Part shown: positions 23,503 through 31,026 of the stretch, one piece after another
How the letters are laid out: the number at the start of each line of letters is the position of its first letter
Numbering within the stretch: position 1 is the first letter of the stretch
NCBI GenBank assembly: GCA_902761905.1
Contig: CACWMK010000031.1
Location: forward strand, 1-59,582
From: an uncultured Prevotellaceae bacterium
Lineage (GTDB): Bacteria; Bacteroidota; Bacteroidia; Bacteroidales; Bacteroidaceae
Direction of reading: 5' to 3'
Length of the DNA: 59,582 nucleotides
The notes under the pieces: model-generated
What the model was told of the DNA's origin: nothing
Database searches by the model: none
Seen by the model: the letters and a program-made list of their open reading frames with translations, nothing else
Program-made: the position numbers and the translations under genes

Positions 23503-23541
23503 ACATTAAAGATTAAACATTAAACATTAAAGATTGAATCT
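23503..23541 (+). repeat. AT-rich spacer repeat (ATTAAAC/GATT type)
   Basis: Units of ATTAAAGATTAAACATTAAAC fill the serC-serA spacer. Confidence 0.6.
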
Positions 23542-23543
23542 TT

Positions 23544-24461
23544 ATGAAAGTATTAGTTGCAACAGAGAAGCCATTTGCAGCAGCTGCTGTCAATGGTATC
23601 AAGGCAGAGATTGAGGCAGCTGGCAATGAGCTGGTTCTGCTCGAGAAATATACAGAGAAGGCTCAGTTCCTGGCAGCAGTTGCTGATGCTGATGCGCTGA
23701 TTATCCGTAGCGATAAGGTTGACGCTGAGGTGCTCGACGCTGCTAAGCAGTTGAAGATCGTAGTTCGTGCCGGTGCTGGTTACGACAACATCGACCTGGC
23801 TGCAGCCACAGCTCACAACGTAGTAGCTGAGAACACTCCTGGTCAGAACTCTAACGCTGTAGCCGAGTTGGTATTCGGTCTGCTGGTTATGGCCGTTCGT
23901 GGTTTCTACAACGGTAAGAGTGGTAGCGAGCTGCTTGGTAAGAAGCTTGGTATTCTGGCTTTCGGTAATGTAGGTCGCAACGTGGCTCGTATCGCTAAGG
24001 GCTTCGGTATGGAGGTTTATGCTTACGATGCTTTCTGCCCAGCAGAGGTTATCGAGGCAGCTGGCGTACACGCCGTAGCTAATCAGGACGCTCTGTTCGA
24101 GACTTGCGATGTAGTGTCTCTGCACATCCCTGCAACACCTGAGACCAAGCAGAGCATCAACGCTGCTCTGGTAGGCAAGATGAAGAAGGGTGGCGTGCTG
24201 GTTAACACAGCCCGTAAGGAGGTTATCAACGAGCCTGAGCTGATTAAGCTGATGGCTGAGCGAGAGGACCTGAAGTTTGTGACCGACATCATGCCTGATG
24301 CTAACGACGAGTTCGCTAAGTTCGAGGGTCGCTACTTCTCAACTCCTAAGAAGATGGGTGCTCAGACAGCCGAGGCTAACATCAATGCCGGTATCGCTGC
24401 TGCTAAGCAGATCAATGCATTCTTCAAGGACGGAGATACAAAGTTCCAGGTGAACAAGTAA
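23544..24461 (+). CDS. serA: D-3-phosphoglycerate dehydrogenase (short form)
   Basis: It oxidises 3-phosphoglycerate with NAD, first step to serine. The 305-aa protein lacks the C-terminal ACT domain of long SerA, so serine feedback by that route is absent. NAD-binding: GILAFGNVGRNVARIAKGFG. The catalytic Arg and Glu regions are visible (VNTARKEVINE, the latter part near DIMPDANDEF). Where 2-hydroxyacid dehydrogenases normally have the catalytic His (TPHxG), this one reads TPKKMGAQT, with Lys. I believe this is a lineage variant. It follows serC after spacer repeats, and a terminator hairpin follows. Confidence 0.88.
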   Translation: MKVLVATEKPFAAAAVNGIKAEIEAAGNELVLLEKYTEKAQFLAAVADADALIIRSDKVDAEVLDAAKQLKIVVRAGAGYDNIDLAAATAHNVVAENTPGQNSNAVAELVFGLLVMAVRGFYNGKSGSELLGKKLGILAFGNVGRNVARIAKGFGMEVYAYDAFCPAEVIEAAGVHAVANQDALFETCDVVSLHIPATPETKQSINAALVGKMKKGGVLVNTARKEVINEPELIKLMAEREDLKFVTDIMPDANDEFAKFEGRYFSTPKKMGAQTAEANINAGIAAAKQINAFFKDGDTKFQVNK

Positions 24462-24477
24462 TTATTGCAAACATATG

Positions 24478-24520
24478 GTGCACAGGAGGGTTTAGCCCTA
24501 CTTGTGCACTATTGTGTTTT
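24478..24520 (+). terminator. probable terminator after serA
   Basis: Imperfect hairpin GTGCACAGGAGGG / CCCTACTTGTGCAC (24478-24509), followed by TATTGTGTTTT. Confidence 0.55.
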
Positions 24521-24540
24521 AAAAGTTATACATATTAATC

Positions 24541-25788
24541 ATGGCTATTATTAAACCATTCAAGGGTATTCGCCCCCCAAAAGACCTGGTAGAACAGGTA
24601 GAGAGCCGTCCATACGACGTGCTCGACAGCGAAGAGGCGAGGGCAGAGGCTGGTGATAACGAGAAGAGCCTCTATCACATCATCAAACCAGAGATTGACT
24701 TCCCCGTAGGCACATCAGAGTATGATCCTCGTGTGTATGAGAAGGCTGCCGAGAACTTCCAGAAGTTCCAGGATAAGGGTTGGTTGGTACAAGATGCTAC
24801 CGAGCATTATTACATATACGCACAGACCATGAACGGCAAGACTCAGTACGGACTGGTGGTTGGCGCTTATGTAGACGACTATATGAAGGGCAACATCAAG
24901 AAGCATGAGCTTACCCGTCGCGATAAGGAAGAGGATCGCATGAAGCATGTTCGTGTAAACAATGCTAACATCGAACCTGTATTCTTTGCTTATCCCGACA
25001 ACGCTGTGCTCAACGAGCTGATTATGCGTTATGCTGCTACTGAGCCAGAATATGATTTCATTGCCCCAATCGATGGCTTCCGTCATCAGTTCTGGGTAAT
25101 CAATGATGACAAGGATATGCAGACTATCACCGAGCAGTTTGCCAAGATGCCAAGTCTGTACATCGCTGATGGTCACCACCGTAGTGCTGCTGCTGCTCTG
25201 GTAGGTGCTGAGAAACAGAAGCAGAATCCTAACCACAATGGTACAGAGGAGTATAACTACTTTATGGCAGTTTGCTTCCAGGCATCACAGCTTACCATTC
25301 TGGACTACAATCGTGTGGTAAAGGATCTGAACGGACTTTCGTCTGAGGAGTTCCTTGCATCGCTGCAGGTTAACTTCGAGGTAGAAGATAAGGGCACTGA
25401 GATTTACAAGCCTCAGCAGTTGCATGAGTTCTCGCTCTATCTTGACCAGCACTGGTACAGCCTGAAAGCTAAGGTGGGAACATACGACAATACCGACCCA
25501 ATCGGTGTGCTGGATGTAGATATCTCTAGCCGACTGATTCTCGATGAGATTCTGAATATCGGCGACCTGCGCTCATCACAGCGTATCGACTTCGTAGGTG
25601 GTCTGCGTGGCCTTGGTGAACTGAAGCGTCGTGTTGACTCGGGCGAGATGCGTGCTGCTCTGGCATTGTATCCTGTATCAATGCAGCAGATTATGGACAT
25701 CGCCGACAGCGGTAAGATTATGCCTCCAAAGGCAACATGGTTCGAGCCAAAATTGCGCTCAGGACTTGTAATCCACAAATTGAGCTAA
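24541..25788 (+). CDS. DUF1015 family protein
   Basis: The 415-aa protein starts MAIIKPFKGIRPPKDL, typical of DUF1015 (often with an Arg-Pro near the start). It has the strongly conserved LYIADGHHRSAAAA near residue 210 and RIDFVGGLRGL near the C-terminus. It has no signal peptide or membrane segment, so it is cytoplasmic. The family has no firmly known reaction; HHR suggests a metal or nucleotide site. It lies downstream of the serine genes but after a hairpin, and is 4 nt from the TSCPD gene, so those two are linked. Confidence 0.85.
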   Translation: MAIIKPFKGIRPPKDLVEQVESRPYDVLDSEEARAEAGDNEKSLYHIIKPEIDFPVGTSEYDPRVYEKAAENFQKFQDKGWLVQDATEHYYIYAQTMNGKTQYGLVVGAYVDDYMKGNIKKHELTRRDKEEDRMKHVRVNNANIEPVFFAYPDNAVLNELIMRYAATEPEYDFIAPIDGFRHQFWVINDDKDMQTITEQFAKMPSLYIADGHHRSAAAALVGAEKQKQNPNHNGTEEYNYFMAVCFQASQLTILDYNRVVKDLNGLSSEEFLASLQVNFEVEDKGTEIYKPQQLHEFSLYLDQHWYSLKAKVGTYDNTDPIGVLDVDISSRLILDEILNIGDLRSSQRIDFVGGLRGLGELKRRVDSGEMRAALALYPVSMQQIMDIADSGKIMPPKATWFEPKLRSGLVIHKLS

Positions 25789-25792
25789 GCCG

Positions 25793-26065
25793 ATGAAGAC
25801 AAAGCATATTCAATATCAGACTCAAGGCACTTGCTCGCAGTTGATAGATGTGACTGCCGATGAGAACGATGTGATACAGCAGGTGTTCTTTCTGGGTGGT
25901 TGCAACGGCAATCTACAAGGTATCAGTCAGCTGGTACGTGGACAGAAGATAGATGATGTGATACCCAGAATCAACGGCATCCGCTGCGGAGCCAAGGGTA
26001 CGTCGTGTCCCGATCAGCTGTGCAGAGCTCTCGAGCAACTGAAGAATGCTCCTCTTGAGGATTAA
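25793..26065 (+). CDS. TSCPD domain protein (TIGR03905 type)
   Basis: The 90-aa protein has FFLGGCNGNLQGISQLVRG and IRCGAKGTSCPDQLCRAL, the TSCPD motif that names the family, with cysteines likely to bind metal. The domain also occurs at the C-terminus of some ribonucleotide reductases, where it is thought to bind zinc. As a stand-alone protein its role is not known. It is 4 nt after the DUF1015 gene and is followed at once by a strong terminator. Confidence 0.88.
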   Translation: MKTKHIQYQTQGTCSQLIDVTADENDVIQQVFFLGGCNGNLQGISQLVRGQKIDDVIPRINGIRCGAKGTSCPDQLCRALEQLKNAPLED

Positions 26066-26076
26066 GCATAAAAAGA

Positions 26077-26115
26077 AATAAGGCTCCGGAAATTCCGAAG
26101 CCTTATTCTTTTTTT
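26077..26115 (+). terminator. intrinsic terminator after the TSCPD gene
   Basis: AATAAGGCTCCGGAA / TTCCGAAGCCTTATT hairpin followed by CTTTTTTT. Confidence 0.85.
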
Positions 26116-26117
26116 AG

Positions 26118-26205
26118 CGGAGAGTGAGGGATTCAAACCCCCGATACCCGAAAGGGGTATACCGGATTTCGAGTCCAGCGCGATCGATCACTCTGCCAAC
26201 TCTCC
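26118..26205 (-). tRNA. tRNA-Ser (CGA)
   Basis: The 88-nt minus-strand tRNA has acceptor GGAGAGT / ACTCTCC, anticodon arm CTGGA-CTCGAAA-TCCGG (anticodon CGA, reads UCG), a long variable arm around TACCCCTTTCGGGTA as expected for serine, and T arm GGTTCAAATCC. CCA is not encoded. Confidence 0.95.
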
Positions 26206-26301
26206 GATTAAGTGAAGGCAAACGAGCTCGCTCGGTTTGCTGAGCGTGAGGAGAGTGATACTTGTTTAACTCTCCATTGAGCGCTTTTGCATTTGCGAGT
26301 G

Positions 26302-26333
26302 CAAAGGTAATGCTTTTTTAGGAAACCACCAAA
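26302..26333 (-). promoter_or_regulatory. promoter of tRNA-Ser
   Basis: On the minus strand: TTTG (26333-26330), 20 nt, TACCTTTG (26309-26302). The tRNA starts about 90 nt downstream. The leader contains the inverted pair GCAAACCGAGC / GCTCGTTTGC. Confidence 0.65.
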
Positions 26334-26357
26334 CATTTTTTGTGGAAAATTCGATTT

Positions 26358-26942
26358 TTATTCGAATGACAGCTTCGAGAGTCGGTTACGTAGCTGTTCG
26401 GCTTCCGATTTGCGGATGCTGAGCTTGATTTCGCATGTATTATCATAGGTCTGCGAAACGATGCGTGGCTGCATCTCTTTTACTATTCGCATCACATCGT
26501 TCATCATCGGATAAGCAAACTGATAAGTGATGATTTCCTCAACCTGACGAGTTTCTATCTCTGAGTGAGCGATAGCATCGGCAGCTGCTTCGCGATAGGC
26601 TACTATCAGTCCGCTGGTACCAAGATTTACTCCACCGTAATATCTTACTACAACGATAAGTATATCGGTCAGTTCGTTAGAATTAATCTGTCCGAGTATC
26701 GGTTTGCCTGCTGTGCTGGATGGTTCGCCATCATCGTTGGCTCGGAACTCCAATCGCTCCGGGCCAAGCATATATGCATAGCAAACGTGGCGGGCATCGT
26801 AGTACTTCTTACGATAGCCTGCTATCAGGTCTTTGATTTCATCAAGTGATTGCACATGATGAGCGAAAGCGAGGAACTTGCTACGCTTCTCTGTGTAGTA
26901 GCCCTCGCCTTCGGTCTTAATTGTCTTATACTCGTCAATCAA
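26358..26942 (-). CDS. IMPACT/YigZ family protein (UPF0029)
   Basis: The 194-aa protein has the family signature: KRSKFLAFA near the start, DARHVCYAYML, NDDGEPSSTAGKPIL and IVVVRYYGGVNLGTSGL. Members are YigZ in E. coli and IMPACT in eukaryotes. The N-terminal domain has a ribosomal S5-like fold and the C-terminal one resembles elongation factor G domain V, so a link to translation is suspected. It lies 17 nt downstream of carB on the same strand, so it is likely cotranscribed. The spacer holds the reverse of the ATTAAAC repeat. Confidence 0.9.
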   Translation of the reverse strand: MIDEYKTIKTEGEGYYTEKRSKFLAFAHHVQSLDEIKDLIAGYRKKYYDARHVCYAYMLGPERLEFRANDDGEPSSTAGKPILGQINSNELTDILIVVVRYYGGVNLGTSGLIVAYREAAADAIAHSEIETRQVEEIITYQFAYPMMNDVMRIVKEMQPRIVSQTYDNTCEIKLSIRKSEAEQLRNRLSKLSFE

Positions 26943-26959
26943 TGTTTAATGTTTAATCA

Positions 26960-29900
26960 TTAATTGTTATACTCCTGCCAAGACTTAATCTTAACCTCAT
27001 CCAGACTCATTGCAGTGAATGCCTCGATGAATGCCTTAGCCAGACGAACATTAGTCATCAATGGGATGTTGTGGTCGATAGCACCACGACGAATCTTGTA
27101 TCCATTGGTAAGCTCGCGGCTGGTGTGGTTCTTTGGTACATTGATAACCAGACCAACCTTGTGCTGACTGATGAGATCCATCACGTTATTATCGCCAGCC
27201 TCATCAGGCCAAGCTACTGCTACAGCCTTAACACCATTGTCGTTGAAGAACTTAGCGGTACCAGCCGTGGCGTAGATGGTGTAACCCTTCTTGGCCAACT
27301 GCTGAGCAGGCTCAAGCAGACTAACCTTACCCTTGGCACCACCTGACGAAATCAGTACGGCATCCTTAGGAATTGAGTAACCTGTGGCAATCAGCGAGTT
27401 GAGAAGAGCCTCGTTCAGGTCGTCGCCCAAGCAACCAACCTCACCTGTAGAACTCATATCTACACCCAGCACTGGGTCGGCATTCTGCAAGCGAGCAAAT
27501 GAGAACTGACTGGCCTTAACACCGATGCGATCGATATCAAACTCGCTCTTGTCGGGCTTCTGATAAGGAGCATCGAGCATGATCTTAGTTGCAGTCTCGA
27601 TGAAGTTACGTTTCAGAATCTTAGATACGAATGGGAACGAACGGCTGGCACGCAAGTTACACTCGATAACCTTTACCTCGCGGTTCTTAGCCAGGAACTG
27701 GATATTGAATGGACCAGAGATGTTAAGCTCTGCAGCAATCTTATATGCAATCTTCTTAATCTGACGGATGGTAGAGAAGTAGATGTTCTGTGCAGGGAAT
27801 ACCATAGTGGCATCGCCCGAGTGAACACCGGCATACTCAACGTGCTCAGAGATAGCATACTCAATCACTTCGCCCTTGTCGGCTACAGCGTCGAACTCAA
27901 TCTCCTTGGTCTCTGTCATAAACTTAGATACAACTACGGGGAACTCCTTTGATACCTCAGTAGCCATATTGAGGAAGCGATGCAGCTCCTCTTCGTCGTA
28001 GCAAACGTTCATCGCAGCACCCGAGAGTACGTATGATGGACGAACCAGTACGGGATAACCTACCTTGGCAACGAAGTCCTTTACATCATCGAACGAAGTA
28101 AGTGCCTGCCATGCTGGCTGGTCGATGCCAAGCTTATCAAGCATGGCCGAGAATTTGTCACGATTCTCAGCGCGGTCGATGTCGACTGGTGATGTGCCGA
28201 GTACGGGAACACCCTGACGATGCAACTTCATAGCCAGGTTGTTAGGGATCTGACCACCAACAGATACGATTACACCACGAGGCGACTCGAGTTCGATAAC
28301 ATCGAGCACACGCTCAAGTGAGAGCTCATCGAAGTACAGACGGTCGCACATATCATAGTCGGTAGATACTGTCTCTGGGTTGTAGTTAATCATGATAGAC
28401 TTGTAACCCAACTTGCGAGCGGTGTTGATAGCATTAACCGAACACCAGTCGAACTCAACCGACGAACCAATGCGGTAAGCACCAGAACCGAGTACAACTA
28501 CAGACTTCTCGTTGTTATAATAATTAATATCGTGTGCGGGTACATATTTCTCTCCTTCGGTATTGCCAAATGCTGGCACATGGGTATAAGTGAAGTAGAG
28601 ATAGTTTGTAAGCTCAGGATGCTCTGATGCTACAGTAGGAATACGCTTAACAGATGGCTCGATACCCTTCTGCTTACGATACTTACGAACAGCCAGATTC
28701 TCCTTTTCCATATTTCCGCCCTGTGGTTTCAATACGAAGCGTGCTATCTGGAAATCACTGAATCCGCAGCGCTTAACCTCAAGCAGCAACTCGTCGGGCA
28801 GTTCCTCAAGCTTGTTGTACTTCAGCAACTCGTGCTTCAAGTCAACAATATGCTTCAGACGCTCCAGGAACCAAACGTCAATCTTAGTCAACTCCTCAAT
28901 ACGCTCGATGGTGTAACCATCTTCAAGAGCCTGTGCGATAGCAAAGATACGCAGGTCGGTTGGGTTGGCCAACTCCTCGTCAAGATTGTCGAACTTGGTG
29001 TGGTCGTTGCCTACGAATCCGTGCATGCCCTGACCAATCATACGCAGTCCCTTCTGGATCATCTCCTCGAACGAACGGCCGATTGACATAATCTCACCGA
29101 CCGACTTCATCGATGAACCAATCTGACGGCTAACACCGGCAAACTTAGTAAGGTCCCAACGAGGAATCTTACAGATCATATAGTCGAGCTGTGGAGCAAC
29201 ATATGCTGAGCTGGTAGTACCCATCTCGCCAATCTGGTCGAGTGTGTAACCTAAAGCAATCTTAGCTGCAACGAAGGCGAGGGGATAACCAGTGGCCTTA
29301 GATGCCAGAGCTGACGAACGGCTCAGACGTGCATTGATCTCGATGATACGATAATCATTAGTCTCTGCGTTGAATGCGAACTGAATATTACACTCGCCCA
29401 CGATACCCAGGTGCTTTACACACTTGATAGTGATATCCTGCAGCATCTTAACCTGCTCTTCGCGCAGTGAGCATGTTGGAGCTACTACGATACTCTCACC
29501 AGTGTGAATACCCAGTGGGTCGAAGTTCTCCATCGAAGCCACAGTGAAGCAACGGTCGTTAGCATCGCGTATGCACTCAAACTCGATTTCCTTCCAACCC
29601 TTCAGACTCTCTTCAACGAGAATCTGTGGAGCAAATGTAAAGGCAGACTCTGCAAGCTCGATGAACTTCTTCTCGTCAGGACAGATACCTGAGCCAAGAC
29701 CTCCCAGTGCATAGGCCGAACGGATCATAATAGGGAATCCGATTTCGTGAGCAGCCTTAAGAGCATCTTCCATCGACTCTACTGCGTGAGATACGGGCAC
29801 CTTCAGATCAACCTCGCCCAGTTTCTTTACAAACAGGTCGCGGTCCTCTGTGTTCATAATAGCCTCAACACTTGTGCCGAGCACTTCAACTCCATACTCC

Positions 29901-30220
29901 TTAAGAGTTCCGTTAAGGTAGAGTTCGGTTCCGCAGTTAAGTGCAGTCTGTCCACCGAATGCAAGCAGGATTCCGTCGGGACGTTCCTTCTTGATGATTT
30001 CGGTTACGAAGTGTGTATTTACAGGCTGGAAATACACTTTGTCTGCGATACCCTCACTAGTCTGGATGGTTGCGATGTTAGGGTTTACGAGTACACTCTT
30101 GATGCCTTCCTCGCGAAGTGCCTTTAGAGCCTGAGAGCCAGAGTAGTCAAACTCTCCTGCTTGTCCGATTTTCAGGGCACCCGATCCGAGTACCAACACC
30201 TTTTTCAGTTCTTTTTTCAT
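26960..30220 (-). CDS. carB: carbamoyl-phosphate synthase, large subunit
   Basis: It makes carbamoyl phosphate from bicarbonate, ammonia (from the CarA subunit) and two ATP, for pyrimidines and arginine. The 1086-aa protein has two ATP-grasp halves (first: VLGSGALKIGQAGEFDYSG; second, near residue 560: VVLGSGAYRIGSSVEFDWCS) and a C-terminal allosteric domain (about 950-1070). The ATG at 30220 is chosen because the homology begins there (MKKELKKVLV). A longer in-frame extension to 30331 would pass through the promoter and a terminator hairpin. carA is not in the window. Confidence 0.96.
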   Translation of the reverse strand: MKKELKKVLVLGSGALKIGQAGEFDYSGSQALKALREEGIKSVLVNPNIATIQTSEGIADKVYFQPVNTHFVTEIIKKERPDGILLAFGGQTALNCGTELYLNGTLKEYGVEVLGTSVEAIMNTEDRDLFVKKLGEVDLKVPVSHAVESMEDALKAAHEIGFPIMIRSAYALGGLGSGICPDEKKFIELAESAFTFAPQILVEESLKGWKEIEFECIRDANDRCFTVASMENFDPLGIHTGESIVVAPTCSLREEQVKMLQDITIKCVKHLGIVGECNIQFAFNAETNDYRIIEINARLSRSSALASKATGYPLAFVAAKIALGYTLDQIGEMGTTSSAYVAPQLDYMICKIPRWDLTKFAGVSRQIGSSMKSVGEIMSIGRSFEEMIQKGLRMIGQGMHGFVGNDHTKFDNLDEELANPTDLRIFAIAQALEDGYTIERIEELTKIDVWFLERLKHIVDLKHELLKYNKLEELPDELLLEVKRCGFSDFQIARFVLKPQGGNMEKENLAVRKYRKQKGIEPSVKRIPTVASEHPELTNYLYFTYTHVPAFGNTEGEKYVPAHDINYYNNEKSVVVLGSGAYRIGSSVEFDWCSVNAINTARKLGYKSIMINYNPETVSTDYDMCDRLYFDELSLERVLDVIELESPRGVIVSVGGQIPNNLAMKLHRQGVPVLGTSPVDIDRAENRDKFSAMLDKLGIDQPAWQALTSFDDVKDFVAKVGYPVLVRPSYVLSGAAMNVCYDEEELHRFLNMATEVSKEFPVVVSKFMTETKEIEFDAVADKGEVIEYAISEHVEYAGVHSGDATMVFPAQNIYFSTIRQIKKIAYKIAAELNISGPFNIQFLAKNREVKVIECNLRASRSFPFVSKILKRNFIETATKIMLDAPYQKPDKSEFDIDRIGVKASQFSFARLQNADPVLGVDMSSTGEVGCLGDDLNEALLNSLIATGYSIPKDAVLISSGGAKGKVSLLEPAQQLAKKGYTIYATAGTAKFFNDNGVKAVAVAWPDEAGDNNVMDLISQHKVGLVINVPKNHTSRELTNGYKIRRGAIDHNIPLMTNVRLAKAFIEAFTAMSLDEVKIKSWQEYNN

Positions 30221-30262
30221 ATTCGTATTGGGTTTATTTTGAAGATTGCTTAATATCGCGTG

Positions 30263-30294
30263 CAAAGATACGAAGAATAATTGAAACAGCCAAG
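30263..30294 (-). promoter_or_regulatory. carB promoter
   Basis: On the minus strand: CTTG (30294-30291), 20 nt, TATCTTTG (30270-30263); ATG at 30220. Confidence 0.65.
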
Positions 30295-30311
30295 AGTAAC
30301 CAATACGAAAA

Positions 30312-30349
30312 ATGAAAAAAAATGGGCTCATTTACTAAAAAATGAGCCC
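30312..30349 (-). terminator. terminator after the secreted repeat protein gene
   Basis: Minus-strand hairpin GGGCTCATTT / AAATGAGCCC (30349-30340 and 30333-30324) followed by an ATTTTTTTT run. It separates the 30380 gene from carB. Confidence 0.8.
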
Positions 30350-30379
30350 TAGTGATTGAAACGTTTATGAATATACGTT

Positions 30380-30889
30380 TTACTCGTAATAAGTGATGGT
30401 ACGGGTCATCTCAATTTCCTGTCCCATCATACTGGTCTTACGACTGATCCAGTTGCCTTTCTCGTCAAACTTGTAGTCGGTGAATGCACTTTCCATCTCG
30501 TTGCCACCCATGTTTACCTTCTGCGACTTAATCTGGCCGTTCTCATCGTAAACCATTGTGGTCTTGATTTCCTGTCCCATGGCGTTAACCGACTGGCTTA
30601 CCAAGCGTCCGTTCTCCCATGTGAACTTCACTGTGGCTGTCTGGCCCATCACGCTCATTGTGGCGCTCTGGATGTAACCGTTCTCGTCGTACTTAGCGTC
30701 TGTAAGTCCTTCCTGACTCATCTTGCCATCCTTGGAAAACTCGGTGTTGCGTGGCATACCCATCATTGTCATCGAGATTGACTTTACTGCGCCTTTAGCC
30801 TCGTTAGCTTCAACGTCGTGGAAAACTGTCTGTGCCTGCATAGCAACTGTCATTGCCAGTGCGGCGATAATCATTGTTAATTTCTTCAT
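30380..30889 (-). CDS. secreted repeat protein, function unknown
   Basis: The 169-aa protein has a signal peptide (MKKLTMIIAALAMTVAMQAQ). After that it consists of short beta-rich repeats with two recurring motifs: YDENG or FDEKG turns (near residues 68, 117, 142) and MMGMP / VMGQT / AMGQEI / MMGQEI segments. The pattern is like the YD-type repeats of Rhs-like and toll-type beta structures, but much shorter. It is probably periplasmic or surface-exposed. I do not recognise a specific family. It has its own promoter and terminator, so it is transcribed alone. Confidence 0.65.
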   Translation of the reverse strand: MKKLTMIIAALAMTVAMQAQTVFHDVEANEAKGAVKSISMTMMGMPRNTEFSKDGKMSQEGLTDAKYDENGYIQSATMSVMGQTATVKFTWENGRLVSQSVNAMGQEIKTTMVYDENGQIKSQKVNMGGNEMESAFTDYKFDEKGNWISRKTSMMGQEIEMTRTITYYE

Positions 30890-30940
30890 TTTACTTTAAA
30901 GTTTATATTGGTTGTACATAATAGTTGAAATTACCGGGGG

Positions 30941-30971
30941 CAAAGGTATAACTTTTTTTCGAAACAACAAA
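30941..30971 (-). promoter_or_regulatory. promoter of the secreted repeat protein
   Basis: On the minus strand: TTTG (30971-30968), 19 nt, TACCTTTG (30948-30941). Confidence 0.65.
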
Positions 30972-31026
30972 AATATTTCAGATTTTATTTGTATATTTGC
31001 ACGTTCAATACAAGAAAAGATTTACA

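Noticed and set aside
26118-26205. tRNA-Ser as an attachment site of an integrated element
   Set aside because: No integrase, no second copy of the tRNA end, and flanking genes are housekeeping.
26960-30331. Longer carB start at 30331
   Set aside because: The extra 37 residues are hydrophobic, unlike CarB, and cross the promoter and a terminator hairpin.
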